Shown here: positions 1-7,273 of the stretch, piece after piece | Layout: every line of letters begins with the position of its first letter | Numbering within the stretch: the first letter of the stretch is position 1 | NCBI GenBank assembly: GCA_946002345.1 | Contig: CAMFZA010000016.1 | Location: 1 to 13,782, forward strand | Direction of reading: 5' to 3' | Origin: an uncultured Phascolarctobacterium sp. | Lineage (GTDB): Bacteria > Bacillota > Negativicutes > Acidaminococcales > Acidaminococcaceae | DNA length: 13,782 bases | Made by a program: the position numbers and the translations under genes | Notes under the pieces: generated by a model | What the model saw: only the letters and a program-made list of their open reading frames with translations | What the model was told of the DNA's origin: nothing | The model's database searches: none

Positions 1-321
1 GGTTTGTTGTTCTTTGTTGTCTTCTGTGTTGGGTTCTTTTTGATGGGTGTGCGCGGGCCCTGCTTTATTTTGATTTATGGTGCTCTGGCCTGCGTAGTTA
101 TTTTTATCGGCGCTGGCTCCAGCATGGGACTGATGTGGGACTTGGCTGATGTGCTCATGGGCTGCATGGCTATTATCAACCTGCCGGTTATCTGTATCCT
201 GGGTGGTCCTGCTCTAAAGGCTATGGATGATTACAGCAAGCAACGTGAAGCAGGCAAAAATCCTGTTTTCAAGGCTCGTTCAATTGGTATTACCCAAAAG
301 CTGGATTATTGGCAGGATTAA
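1..321 (+). CDS. Sodium:alanine/glycine symporter (AGCS family), C-terminal fragment
   Basis: This is the 3' end of a gene that begins before the window. The reading frame is open from base 1 and ends at TAA 319-321, giving about 106 residues. The visible part has two hydrophobic membrane segments. Between them is the stretch WDLADVLMGCMAIINLP, and it ends with a cytosolic tail containing ALKAMDDYSKQREAGKNPVF. The W-D-x-A-D...MA-xx-N-L pattern and the charged DYxKQ tail are typical of the last helix and tail of AGCS (DagA/AlsT-type) transporters, which import alanine or glycine with Na+. Substrate specificity cannot be judged from this fragment. A terminator follows at once, so the gene is transcriptionally separate from the hdr-flx operon downstream. 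Family assignment is fairly secure; completeness of the 5' part is unknown. Confidence 0.8.
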   Translation, partial: GLLFFVVFCVGFFLMGVRGPCFILIYGALACVVIFIGAGSSMGLMWDLADVLMGCMAIINLPVICILGGPALKAMDDYSKQREAGKNPVFKARSIGITQKLDYWQD

Positions 322-353
322 AACTGCAGAGTCTTTCATCTAAACTAAAAATT

Positions 354-394
354 GCGGCTGAGACTTCTATTTAAGAAAATCAGCCGCTTTTTTT
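354..394 (+). terminator. Rho-independent terminator after the AGCS symporter gene
   Basis: A perfect 8-base-pair stem (GCGGCTGA at 354-361 with TCAGCCGC at 380-387) encloses an 18-base loop that can itself pair as TTCT/AGAA. A run of seven T residues (388-394) follows directly. This is the classic intrinsic terminator layout, 32 bases after the symporter stop codon, and it isolates the next operon. Confidence 0.9.
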
Positions 395-431
395 ATAAAT
401 ATTTTTAGTTGGCTAGCAGTAAAAATCCAAT

Positions 432-450
432 TTGTGTAGAATATACACTA
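432..450 (+). promoter_or_regulatory. Candidate operator: palindrome upstream of hdrB, weakly Rex-like
   Basis: The 19 bases at 432-450 form an inverted repeat, TTGTGTA-N5-TACACTA, with the perfect core GTGTA-N5-TACAC at 434-448. It lies 54 bases before the hdrB start in the only intergenic space ahead of the seven-gene operon. It overlaps AT-rich sequence that could serve as a -10 element (TAGAAT at 437-442), although no well-spaced -35 is evident. The outline resembles the NADH-sensing Rex operator (TTGTGAA-N4-TTCACAA), which would suit an NADH-linked operon. The spacer is one base longer and the half-sites are imperfect, so regulator identity is speculation. The palindrome itself is directly visible. 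Confidence 0.3.
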
Positions 451-503
451 GGAGAAGCATTTTTAGGTCAAGGTTGTTTTTATGCCTCAAAGGAGGGAAT
501 GAA

Positions 504-1301
504 ATGATTTATAATTATTATCCTGGCTGTACGCTTTCTACGAAGGCGAAAAAGCTGGATATGGCTGCTCGGCGTGCGGCAGAAGCCTTGGGCTTTCCGC
601 TGGTGGAGCTGCCCCAGTGGCAGTGCTGTGGCGCGGTTTATCCCATGGCTCCCGATGCCATTGCGGAACGACTGAGCGCGGTGCGGGCGTTAGCTGCGGC
701 CAAGGCTAATGGCGGGATGCTGGTTACTCTGTGCAGCGCTTGTCACCATGTGCTCAAGAGGGTGAACCATGATATGGCCACGAAGCCGGAAATTGCGGCT
801 AAGGTCAACGCTTATCTGGAGCTGGAGGAGCCCTATCAGGGAGAAACCAAAGTATTGCATTATCTAGAGGTTTTGCGGGATGAAATTGGCTGGAGCAATA
901 TAGCCAAACAAATCAAAAATCCTCTAAAAGGATGTTTGATTGGCGGCTACTACGGTTGTATGTTGCTCAGACCGGGACGAGTTATGGCCATGGATGACCC
1001 GGAGCGTCCAAAGATTTTGGAGGATTTTATTAAAGCGTTAGGTGCCAAGCCTGTGGAATATACCATGCGTAATGAATGCTGTGCCGGCTATTTGGCTGTG
1101 ACCAATAAGGAACTGTGCCAACGCATGGTGGGTGAAATCAAGGGCAATGCGGCTAGCTGCGGCGCCCAAGAGTTGATTACGGCTTGCCCCCTGTGTGCTT
1201 ATAATTTGGTGGCCAATGGGCCAGAGGGAAGCCTGCCAGTGCGGTATTTCACCGAACTTTTGGCGGAGGCCTTGGGTGTTGGTGAAGGAGGTGCAGAGTA
1301 A
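504..1301 (+). CDS. hdrB: Heterodisulfide reductase subunit B homologue (two CCG domains)
   Basis: Encodes 265 residues. ATG 504 is chosen because AAAGGAGGG (489-497) sits 6 bases before it and the protein then begins in the HdrB manner (MIYNYYPGCTLS); an open extension upstream has no ribosome site. Two complete CCG motifs are visible: C9...C41-C42...C77-x2-C80 and C152...C192-C193...C228-x2-C231. In methanogen HdrB these bind the paired noncubane [4Fe-4S] clusters that reduce the CoM-S-S-CoB disulfide. Bacteria that lack those cofactors use HdrB homologues on other acceptors, such as DsrC disulfide. The protein is soluble, with no membrane segment. It heads an operon with hdrC (overlapping TAATG) and hdrA, and should be the high-potential exit of the complex. 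The true acceptor is unknown; no dsrC is present in the window. Confidence 0.92.
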   Translation: MIYNYYPGCTLSTKAKKLDMAARRAAEALGFPLVELPQWQCCGAVYPMAPDAIAERLSAVRALAAAKANGGMLVTLCSACHHVLKRVNHDMATKPEIAAKVNAYLELEEPYQGETKVLHYLEVLRDEIGWSNIAKQIKNPLKGCLIGGYYGCMLLRPGRVMAMDDPERPKILEDFIKALGAKPVEYTMRNECCAGYLAVTNKELCQRMVGEIKGNAASCGAQELITACPLCAYNLVANGPEGSLPVRYFTELLAEALGVGEGGAE

Positions 1302-1690
1302 TGGAGTTCAATAATAAGGAATTGACTGCCGAACTGCTGCGCCTGGCTGATACGGATGTGAAGCGGTGCATACAATGTGGTCGCTGCAGTGCTACCTGTC
1401 CCATGGGTGACAAGATGGATTTGCTGCCTAGCCGCATGGTGTGGGAACTGATGCAAGGGAACGGCGAAGAAATGCTAGAGGCCCGTTCACCTTGGGTATG
1501 CCTTTCCTGCATGGCCTGTGAGCAGCGCTGCCCTAAGGGTGTGAGACCCTGCGCCGTAATGGAGGCTGTGCGGCTGCTGGTGATTCGCCAGCAGGGAGGC
1601 AACAAGCTGACTGCGGAGGCCCTGGAAAACTATCCTGCGGATATGCCCCAGCAGGCTTTGGTGGCTGCCTTTAGAAAATATAATAAATAG
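1301..1690 (+). CDS. hdrC: Heterodisulfide reductase subunit C homologue (2x[4Fe-4S])
   Basis: Encodes 129 residues. The ATG shares its A with the hdrB stop codon (TAATG), and GAAGGAGG lies just upstream within hdrB, so translation is coupled. Two classical ferredoxin motifs are present: C23-x2-C26-x2-C29-x3-C33-P and C67-x2-C70-x2-C73-x3-C77-P. HdrC is the small electron wire that carries electrons from the HdrA flavin to the HdrB noncubane clusters. The length is somewhat short compared with many HdrC proteins but contains both clusters and the helical spacer. No transmembrane helix is present, so this is not the membrane-bound HdrDE/DsrK type. Function is assigned by motif content plus its position between hdrB and hdrA. 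Confidence 0.9.
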   Translation: MEFNNKELTAELLRLADTDVKRCIQCGRCSATCPMGDKMDLLPSRMVWELMQGNGEEMLEARSPWVCLSCMACEQRCPKGVRPCAVMEAVRLLVIRQQGGNKLTAEALENYPADMPQQALVAAFRKYNK

Positions 1691-1701
1691 GAGGTATCCT
1701 C

Positions 1702-3690
1702 GTGCAAAAAATAGGTGTTTTTGTTTGTTGGTGTGGCAGCAATATCGCCGGCACGGTGGATGTTGCCGCAGTGGTGGAGGCAGTACGTCAGGTGCCTGAT
1801 GTGGCCTATGCCGTTGATTATAAATATATGTGCTCTGAGCAGGGTCAGGAGATTATTCGTCAGGCTGTGCATGACTACAAGCTGGACAGAATTGTGGTGT
1901 GCTCCTGCTCCCCACGGATGCACGAAGCCACCTTCCGCAAGTGCGCGGAAAGCGTGGGCATTAATTCCTACATGGTGGAAATCGCCAATATCCGCGAGCA
2001 ATGCTCCTGGGTATTGAAGGATAAAGCGGAAGCAACTGCCAAGGCCATCAAACTGGCCAAGGCGGCTATTGCCAAGGTGCGCTTCAACAGTCCGCTGCAG
2101 GCAGGACAGAGCAACGTGGTGAAGCGGGCGCTAGTTATTGGCGGCGGTATTGCCGGTATCCAAACGGCGCTGGACATTGCCGAAGCAGGCTATAAGGTTG
2201 ATATTGTGGAGAAGGAGCCCACTATCGGTGGGCGCATGGCGCAGTTGGATAAAACCTTCCCGACGCTGGACTGCAGTGCCTGCATCCTGACTCCGAAGAT
2301 GGTGGATGCGGCTCAGCATGAAAACATCACCCTGTACACTTATAGCGAGCTGGAAAAAGTAAGTGGCTATGTGGGCAATTTTGAAGTGACTATCCGCAAA
2401 AAGGCCCGCAGCGTCAAGGAAGATATGTGCAGTGGCTGCGGCATTTGCACGGAAAAATGTCCTTCCCGCAAAACTCCCAGCGAGTTTGATATGGAGCTGA
2501 AGAATCGCGGTGCCATTTATATTCCCTTTGCTCAGGCTATTCCCAAGGTTCCGGTTATTGACCGCCAGGCCTGCATTAAATTTAAAACGGGCAAATGCGG
2601 CATCTGCTCCAAGGTGTGTCCCTGTGAGGCCATTGATTATGAGCAGCAGGACCAGCTGTTAACCGAAAAATACGGTGCAATTGTGCTGGCTACTGGCTTT
2701 GAAATGATCAAGCTTGATAAGTTTTCTGACCTGGGCTGGGGCGCAAGCAAGGATGTTATTTCTTCCCTGCAGCTGGAGCGCTTGACCAACGCTGCCGGAC
2801 CTACCGAGGGTCATTTAGTGTGCCCCTCCACGGGCAAGGAGCCGAAGAAGGTCGTTATCGTGTCCTGCGTTGGGTCTCGGGATACTACGGAGCGGGGTAA
2901 AACCTACTGCAGCAAGATTTGCTGCATGTACAATGCTAAGCATGCCATGTACATTCGTGAAAAATATCCTAATGTGGATGTAACTGTGTTCTATATTGAT
3001 GTGCGCACCCCTGGTAAGGGCTTTGACGAGTTCTATCGTCGTGCGGTGGAAGAATACGGCGTACATTATGTGCGCGGCCAGGTGGGCAAGGTCGTGGTGG
3101 ATGGGGACGGTAAGCTCACTGTCTTTGCCAGCGATTTGAATAGCGGCAAGCATTTGATGCTGTTCCCAGATTTAGTTGTTTTGGCAGGCGCGGTGCAACC
3201 GTCGCCGGATGCGCGCAAGCTGGCTACCATGCTGACTGCCAGCATTGACAACGATGACTTTTATGTGGAGGCCCATCCCAAGCTACGTCCAGTGGAAAGT
3301 CCCACTGCAGGCGTCTTCCTTTCCGGCATGTGCCAGGGCCCCAAGGATATTCCTGAAACTGTTTCCCAGGCAGGTGCTGCTGCGGCTAAGGTTATTGGAC
3401 TTTTAGCCAAGGACCATTTGGAGACCAATCCCTGCACTGCTATGTGCCATGAAAATATTTGCAGCGGCTGTAAAACCTGTGCCCATGTGTGCCCCTACGG
3501 CGCTATTTCCTATGAGACCAAGCAGGTTGTGACCTTGGCGGGCACTCGCGAAAATCGCACTGTGGCGGTAGTCAACGAGGCGCTGTGCCAGGGCTGTGGT
3601 GCCTGCACTGTAGCCTGCCCCAGCACCGCCATGGACCTGAAGGGCTTTACTAATGAACAAATTTTGGCAGAGGTGGATGCATTATGTTAG
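1702..3690 (+). CDS. hdrA: Heterodisulfide reductase subunit A homologue, FAD/Fe-S bifurcating subunit
   Basis: Encodes 662 residues, the usual full HdrA length. GTG 1702 is the start, preceded by AGGAGG (1689-1694), and gives the family N-terminus KIGVFVCWCGSNIAG. Domains in order: an N-terminal HdrA domain with Cys (CWC at 9-11, CSCSPRMHEATF near 67-78); an FAD Rossmann motif GGGIAGIQ at 147-154 followed by GGRMAQLDKTFPTLDCSACI; an inserted ferredoxin (C243, C246, C249, C253, and a second Cys set at 291-306); a thioredoxin reductase-like flavin half with CVGSRD and YCSKICCMY; and a C-terminal two-cluster ferredoxin (C587-C597 and C629-C639). HdrA carries the flavin where electrons are split between ferredoxin and HdrC/HdrB. 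It overlaps flxD by 7 bases. Bifurcation here is inferred from family membership, not proven. Confidence 0.93.
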   Translation: MQKIGVFVCWCGSNIAGTVDVAAVVEAVRQVPDVAYAVDYKYMCSEQGQEIIRQAVHDYKLDRIVVCSCSPRMHEATFRKCAESVGINSYMVEIANIREQCSWVLKDKAEATAKAIKLAKAAIAKVRFNSPLQAGQSNVVKRALVIGGGIAGIQTALDIAEAGYKVDIVEKEPTIGGRMAQLDKTFPTLDCSACILTPKMVDAAQHENITLYTYSELEKVSGYVGNFEVTIRKKARSVKEDMCSGCGICTEKCPSRKTPSEFDMELKNRGAIYIPFAQAIPKVPVIDRQACIKFKTGKCGICSKVCPCEAIDYEQQDQLLTEKYGAIVLATGFEMIKLDKFSDLGWGASKDVISSLQLERLTNAAGPTEGHLVCPSTGKEPKKVVIVSCVGSRDTTERGKTYCSKICCMYNAKHAMYIREKYPNVDVTVFYIDVRTPGKGFDEFYRRAVEEYGVHYVRGQVGKVVVDGDGKLTVFASDLNSGKHLMLFPDLVVLAGAVQPSPDARKLATMLTASIDNDDFYVEAHPKLRPVESPTAGVFLSGMCQGPKDIPETVSQAGAAAAKVIGLLAKDHLETNPCTAMCHENICSGCKTCAHVCPYGAISYETKQVVTLAGTRENRTVAVVNEALCQGCGACTVACPSTAMDLKGFTNEQILAEVDALC

Positions 3691-4121
3691 AAAACAACAC
3701 CTATGAACCGAAAATCGTGGCCTTTTGCTGTAATTGGTGCAGCTACGCTGGTGCTGACGGCGCCGGCACGGCCCGCAAAAACTACCCAGCTAATATTAAA
3801 ATCATCAAGGTTCCCTGTTCCTGCAGGGTTAATCCTCTGTTTATTCTGCGGGCCTTCGCTCGTGGCGCCGATGGTGTCATCCTGTGCGGCTGCCATCCCG
3901 GCGATTGCCACTATACCACGGGCAATTACTTCACCCGCCGCCGCATGACGCTGCTCTTGGGCATGCTCAATTATTTGGGTGTGGCGGGAGATCGTTTTAG
4001 AGTGGAATGGGTCAGCGCCGCCGAGGGCGCGCGCTTTGCCCAGGTCATGAATGATTTTGCGGAGCATATTGCGACGCTGGGAGAAAATGTAAAGTTGAGG
4101 GATTTGCGATGCGCGAAATAA
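3684..4121 (+). CDS. flxD: MvhD/FlpD-type iron-sulfur linker protein (FlxD)
   Basis: Encodes 145 residues. The start ATG lies inside the hdrA 3' end (ATGTTAG), so expression is coupled to hdrA. The protein is the hydrogenase iron-sulfur (MvhD) family: FCCNWCSYAGAD at 14-25, PCSCRVNP at 44-51 and the signature LCGCHPGDCHYTTGN at 67-81. In the family, conserved cysteines of this kind hold a [2Fe-2S] cluster. MvhD-type subunits sit on HdrA and pass electrons from the electron-donating module: a hydrogenase in methanogens, or an NADH dehydrogenase (FlxABC) in Desulfovibrio-type systems. Because NADH-module genes rather than hydrogenase genes follow, FlxD is the better name. Assignment is strong from both motif and context. 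Confidence 0.9.
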   Translation: MLENNTYEPKIVAFCCNWCSYAGADGAGTARKNYPANIKIIKVPCSCRVNPLFILRAFARGADGVILCGCHPGDCHYTTGNYFTRRRMTLLLGMLNYLGVAGDRFRVEWVSAAEGARFAQVMNDFAEHIATLGENVKLRDLRCAK

Positions 4122-5089
4122 AAAAGCTGATGCAGGACAAGGCCGCAGAGCTTTTGACCAAGGGCACCGTGGATAGGGTGCTGGCTTGGCGTAGCGGCGA
4201 ATTCTTTTATGATAATGCTCCTGCCTTTTTTACCAAGGCTGAGGAGTGTCAGGAAATCGTCTATGATGAGTTCTGTCCTGCTAATTTGTGTAAATATTTA
4301 ATCCAAACCAGTCGCAAGGGCCTCAAGGTTGCGGTTTTTCTCAAGCCCTGTGACACCTATGGTGTGAACCAGCTGCTGAAGGACAATCGCATTCAGCGGG
4401 AGCTGGTTTACGCAGTGGGCACACCCTGCAGCGGTATGCTGGATATTAAAAAGATTAAGGCTGCCGGCGCTAAAGCCATTGTGAAGGTGGAGGCTGAGGG
4501 TGATAAGGTGGTTGTAACCACCGCATTAGGCGAGGTAAAGCTGATCAAGGCCGATGTGCTTTTGGATAAATGCCTCATGTGCAAGGGTAATGAGTATAAA
4601 ATTGCCGATGAAGAGCTAGGGGAAAAACTGTCCACTCCTGAATTTACCGGTGATAAATTTGCTGGCGTGAAGGCTATCGAAGCCATGAGTGACAAGGAAC
4701 GCTTTGCCTTTTGGCAGCAGGAGCTGAGTAAATGTATTCGCTGCAATGCCTGCCGTGATATTTGCCCTGCCTGCACCTGCGAGCAGTGTATTTTTGACCA
4801 TCCTCAGTCTCCGGTAGCAGGCAAGGCTTATGCGGACCCGGTGGAGGAGCAGCTCTTCCACATTATTCGCGCTTATCACGTGGCCGGTCGTTGTGTAGGC
4901 TGTGGGGAGTGCGCTCGTGTGTGTCCCCAGGGTGTGAAGCTGGGCCTGTTGAATATGAAGTTTATGAAGGATATCAACACCTTCTTTGGACCCTATCAGG
5001 CTGGTGCGGATGCTACAACACCTGCTCCTCAGGTGGACTATAAATTGGATGATAGTGAAGTGGATGTAGCAGTGAAGGGAGGCAAATAG
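4109..5089 (+). CDS. flxC: FlxC-like iron-sulfur subunit with FrhB-type N-terminal half and two [4Fe-4S] motifs
   Basis: Encodes 326 residues, overlapping flxD by 13 bases; GAGGG at 4097-4101 precedes the ATG. The N-terminal half resembles the coenzyme F420 hydrogenase beta (FrhB)/formate dehydrogenase beta family: FCPANLCKYL near 56, LKPCDTYGVNQLLKDNRIQR near 79, VGTPCSGM near 103 and DKCLMCKGNE near 154. The C-terminal half has C209-x2-C212-x2-C215-x3-C219-P, extra cysteines 222, 224 and 227, then C262-x2-C265-x2-C268-x3-C272-P. The family moves electrons between a flavin and Fe-S chain and usually associates with Hdr or FlxAB. No transmembrane region is seen. The FlxB/FlxC lettering follows gene order and general resemblance and could be swapped. 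Whether FrhB-like flavin binding persists cannot be judged by eye. Confidence 0.75.
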   Translation: MREIKKLMQDKAAELLTKGTVDRVLAWRSGEFFYDNAPAFFTKAEECQEIVYDEFCPANLCKYLIQTSRKGLKVAVFLKPCDTYGVNQLLKDNRIQRELVYAVGTPCSGMLDIKKIKAAGAKAIVKVEAEGDKVVVTTALGEVKLIKADVLLDKCLMCKGNEYKIADEELGEKLSTPEFTGDKFAGVKAIEAMSDKERFAFWQQELSKCIRCNACRDICPACTCEQCIFDHPQSPVAGKAYADPVEEQLFHIIRAYHVAGRCVGCGECARVCPQGVKLGLLNMKFMKDINTFFGPYQAGADATTPAPQVDYKLDDSEVDVAVKGGK

Positions 5090-5090
5090 G

Positions 5091-6128
5091 ATGTACAAAA
5101 TCAGTAAAGAAAATTTGCCCAAGCTTTATGCCGCTCTGAGCGAGCAAGGAAAGCTGCTGCTGCCCTGTAAGAATAAGGCTGGTAAGGTGGATTTCGCTCC
5201 CTATGGTGAGGCTGTGGAGGTGGCACTGGAGGCTCCCTTGACTTCTCGCTCGGCCAAGGATGTGTTCTTTCCGCAAGTAGAGCAGCTGCTGAAGTTCCAA
5301 GTAGATGGCAAAAAGCTGTCCATGGAGCAGATTCTGCCCAGTGAAGAAGCTGTCATTGTGTTGGGTGTACGTGCCTGCGATGCCCGCAGCTTTGATATTT
5401 TAGATAGAGTATTTTTAAAGGAGCCCGTGGATTCCTATTACAAGGCTCGTCGTGAACACACGGTGCTCATCGGCATGGGCTGCAGCGAGCCGGAGGAAAC
5501 CTGCTTCTGCCACGCCTTTGGCATCGATGCCACAAAGCCTGAGACCGATGTGCAGACTTGGCTGGTGGACTGTGATTTGTTCTGGCAAGCTGTAACTGCC
5601 AAGGGTGAGGCGCTTACCGCTAAGCTGGCTGGACTGCTGGAGGAAGCTGGTGACAGCAGTGCTGTGGAAGAGCAAGCTGACATGACGCAAAAGATTTTGA
5701 GCGTTTTGCCCTTGCATGGCTTCAAGTTTAATGACAAGCTGCCTGCTAACGAGCTCAAGGTGTTCAATAGCAAGGTTTGGGAGAAGCTGGCACCTGCCTG
5801 CCTTTCCTGCTGCACCTGTACCTATGTGTGCCCCACCTGCCACTGCTACGACATTCGTGACTACGAGGTGGGCGAGGGCAAAACGGAGCGCTTCCGCTGC
5901 TGGGATAGCTGCATGGCCAGCGATTTTACTAAGATGGCTCATGGCAACCCCCGCAAGAGTCGTTTAGAACGCTTCCGCCAGCGATATATGCATAAGCTGG
6001 TTTATTATCCGGAAAATAACGAGGGTATTTACTCCTGTGTGGGCTGCGGTCGCTGCCTGCAAAAATGCCCCGTAAATTTAAATATTGTGAAGGTAGCCAA
6101 GGCATTGGAGGTGAGTGACGATGTGTAA
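5091..6128 (+). CDS. flxB: FlxB-like iron-sulfur protein (sulfhydrogenase beta/AsrA type)
   Basis: Encodes 345 residues. ATG 5091 follows the flxC stop by one base, with GGGAGG (5077-5082) upstream. It shows the HydB/AsrA plan. An N-terminal domain holds VLGVRACDARSFDILDRVF (near 90-108) and GCSEPEETCFC (130-140). It is followed by an Fe-S domain with C237, C240, C243, C247-P-T-C250-x-C252, the trailing pair C270/C274 in a RCWDSCMASDFT context, and finally C316-x2-C319-x2-C322-x3-C326-P. HydB of archaeal sulfhydrogenase and AsrA of anaerobic sulfite reductase relay electrons from the NAD(P)H-oxidising flavoprotein to the catalytic partner; here the source should be FlxA. Its end overlaps the flxA start by 8 bases. 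Confidence 0.8.
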   Translation: MYKISKENLPKLYAALSEQGKLLLPCKNKAGKVDFAPYGEAVEVALEAPLTSRSAKDVFFPQVEQLLKFQVDGKKLSMEQILPSEEAVIVLGVRACDARSFDILDRVFLKEPVDSYYKARREHTVLIGMGCSEPEETCFCHAFGIDATKPETDVQTWLVDCDLFWQAVTAKGEALTAKLAGLLEEAGDSSAVEEQADMTQKILSVLPLHGFKFNDKLPANELKVFNSKVWEKLAPACLSCCTCTYVCPTCHCYDIRDYEVGEGKTERFRCWDSCMASDFTKMAHGNPRKSRLERFRQRYMHKLVYYPENNEGIYSCVGCGRCLQKCPVNLNIVKVAKALEVSDDV

Positions 6129-6957
6129 TTGCCGTGATACTTTAATCCCCATGATTGGCGTCATCACTGATATTTGTGAGGAAACTGCGGATGTAAAAAC
6201 CTTTAGGGTGGAGGCCTTAAACGGTGGCAAGCTGTTCGAACATATGCCCGGCCAATGCGCCATCCTGTCCGTACCCGGCAAGGGCGAGGCCATCTTCTCC
6301 ATTACCTCCTCTCCGACTAACGAAAAGTATATGGAGTTCAGCATCAAGCGCTGTGGCAGCATCACCGATTTTCTGCATTTTGAGGTGGAGGTTGGTCAGC
6401 AAATTGCTGTCCGTGGTCCCTATGGCAATCATTTCCCGGTGGAGGACAAGCTGAAGGGCAAGGATTTACTCTTTATTGCCGGTGGCATTGGCCTTGCTCC
6501 CTTGCGTAGTGTGCTCAATTATATGCTGGACAAGCGTGCTGACTATGGCTCCATTGATTTGGTTTATGGTGCACGCAGTAAGGAAGATTTTGTGCGTTAT
6601 GAGGAGCTGACGGAGCTTTGGCCCCAGCAGCCCGATACGCGGGTGCATTTGACCATTGATAAACCTCAAGAGGGTTGGACTGGCAATGTGGGCTTTGTGC
6701 CGGCCTTTTTGAAGGATTTGCAGTTTACGCCGGATAAGACGGTGCTGCTCTGCGGTCCACCGATTATGATTAAGCTGTGTTTGGCAGCGCTGGTGGAGAT
6801 GGGCTTTACTAAGGAGCAGGTTTATACAACACTGGAGCTGCGCATGAAGTGTGGCGTGGGCAAGTGTGGTCGCTGCAATATCGGCAAGAAGTATGTGTGC
6901 AAGGATGGGCCGGTGTTTACCTGCGATGAGCTTGACGAGATGCCGGACGAGTATTAA
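6121..6957 (+). CDS. flxA: FlxA-like NAD(P)H-binding FAD/[2Fe-2S] oxidoreductase (HydG/AsrB type)
   Basis: Encodes 278 residues from ATG 6121. That start has GGAGGTG (6107-6113) at proper distance; GTG 6115 in the same frame is too close to it. Domains in order: a ferredoxin-NADP reductase-like FAD barrel with FSITSSP (59-65) and RGPYGNHFP (98-106); a nucleotide-binding domain with GGIGLAPLRS (121-130) and the LCGPPIM motif (210-216); and a C-terminal [2Fe-2S] motif C244-x4-C249-x2-C252-x7-C260 of the dihydroorotate dehydrogenase PyrK/AsrB type. It should oxidise NADH (or NADPH) and feed FlxB/FlxC, FlxD and HdrA. It is the last gene of the operon. Its final codons are duplicated 65 bases downstream. 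Nucleotide preference is inferred from characterised FlxA relatives. Confidence 0.88.
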   Translation: MCNCRDTLIPMIGVITDICEETADVKTFRVEALNGGKLFEHMPGQCAILSVPGKGEAIFSITSSPTNEKYMEFSIKRCGSITDFLHFEVEVGQQIAVRGPYGNHFPVEDKLKGKDLLFIAGGIGLAPLRSVLNYMLDKRADYGSIDLVYGARSKEDFVRYEELTELWPQQPDTRVHLTIDKPQEGWTGNVGFVPAFLKDLQFTPDKTVLLCGPPIMIKLCLAALVEMGFTKEQVYTTLELRMKCGVGKCGRCNIGKKYVCKDGPVFTCDELDEMPDEY

Positions 6958-7003
6958 GCGCATGCGTGAAAATCGCTTTATACTTCGTTGTTGGCTTGAA
7001 CTA

Positions 7004-7023
7004 GATGCCTGATGAGTATTAAG
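7004..7023 (+). repeat. Direct duplicate of the last codons of flxA
   Basis: Bases 7004-7023 repeat 6939-6958, the final codons of flxA (MPDEY plus stop), with 18 of 20 positions identical. The intervening 45 bases include a perfect CGCATGCG palindrome at 6959-6966 and nothing else recognisable. The duplicate sits 8 bases before the MITE-like element at 7032. It is a scar-like direct repeat, perhaps from insertion or recombination at the 3' end of flxA. It is too short to be a gene. Confidence 0.6.
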
Positions 7024-7031
7024 TAAATGAG

Positions 7032-7218
7032 AATCAAATCATTAGCAAGCATCTGCTCAGCGAAATTTCTTAACGCTCATTTCGTGGGGTACAATGACGA
7101 AGCTGCGGTGTCCAATCTGTTCGCAGAAAGCTTTAGGTTTTCGAAACGCTTGCTTCTATTGTACCAGCCACTCATTCGCTAAAATTTCGATTCACAATGC
7201 TTTGCTAATAATTTGATT
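7032..7218. mobile_element. MITE-like non-autonomous element, copy 1 (187 bases)
   Basis: This fills most of the 316-base gap between flxA and the fumarate reductase-type genes. Its ends are imperfect terminal inverted repeats, left 7032-7052 and right 7197-7218, with one gap and one mismatch; the left end reads AATCAAATCATTAGCAAGC. Nested inside are further inverted pairs: CGAAATTT 7061-7068 with AAATTTCG 7182-7189, and GGTACAAT with ATTGTACC. The whole element could fold into a long hairpin. Bases 7079-7182 match 9804-9907 of the second copy at 101 of 104 positions. No transposase is encoded and no clear target-site duplication abuts the ends, so transposition is inferred from the terminal repeats and copy number. 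A structured regulatory RNA repeat is the alternative. Confidence 0.65.
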
Positions 7219-7241
7219 GCTTCTGGTAGTTAATCTACTAT
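7213..7241 (+). promoter_or_regulatory. Candidate promoter for the fumarate reductase-type genes, with -35 in the element end
   Basis: TTGATT (7213-7218) and TACTAT (7236-7241) are separated by exactly 17 bases and match the sigma-70 consensus at 4 of 6 positions each. The -35 lies within the right terminal repeat of the MITE-like element. A perfect 10-base palindrome, CTATTAATAG (7238-7247), overlaps the -10 and could be an operator. The downstream gene starts at 7274 after GAGAGGAG. No terminator is obvious between flxA and this point, so readthrough from the hdr-flx operon is also possible. Confidence 0.4.
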
Positions 7242-7273
7242 TAATAGTTTTTCATAGAGAGGAGAACACTCTA

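Noticed and set aside
432..503. Longer hdrB start in the same frame
   Set aside because: The extra residues are basic and unlike HdrB, and the ribosome site AAAGGAGGG sits directly before ATG 504.
6958..7273. Small RNA or riboswitch in the flxA downstream gap
   Set aside because: The structure is accounted for by nested terminal inverted repeats shared with a second copy elsewhere; no known riboswitch pattern was recognised.
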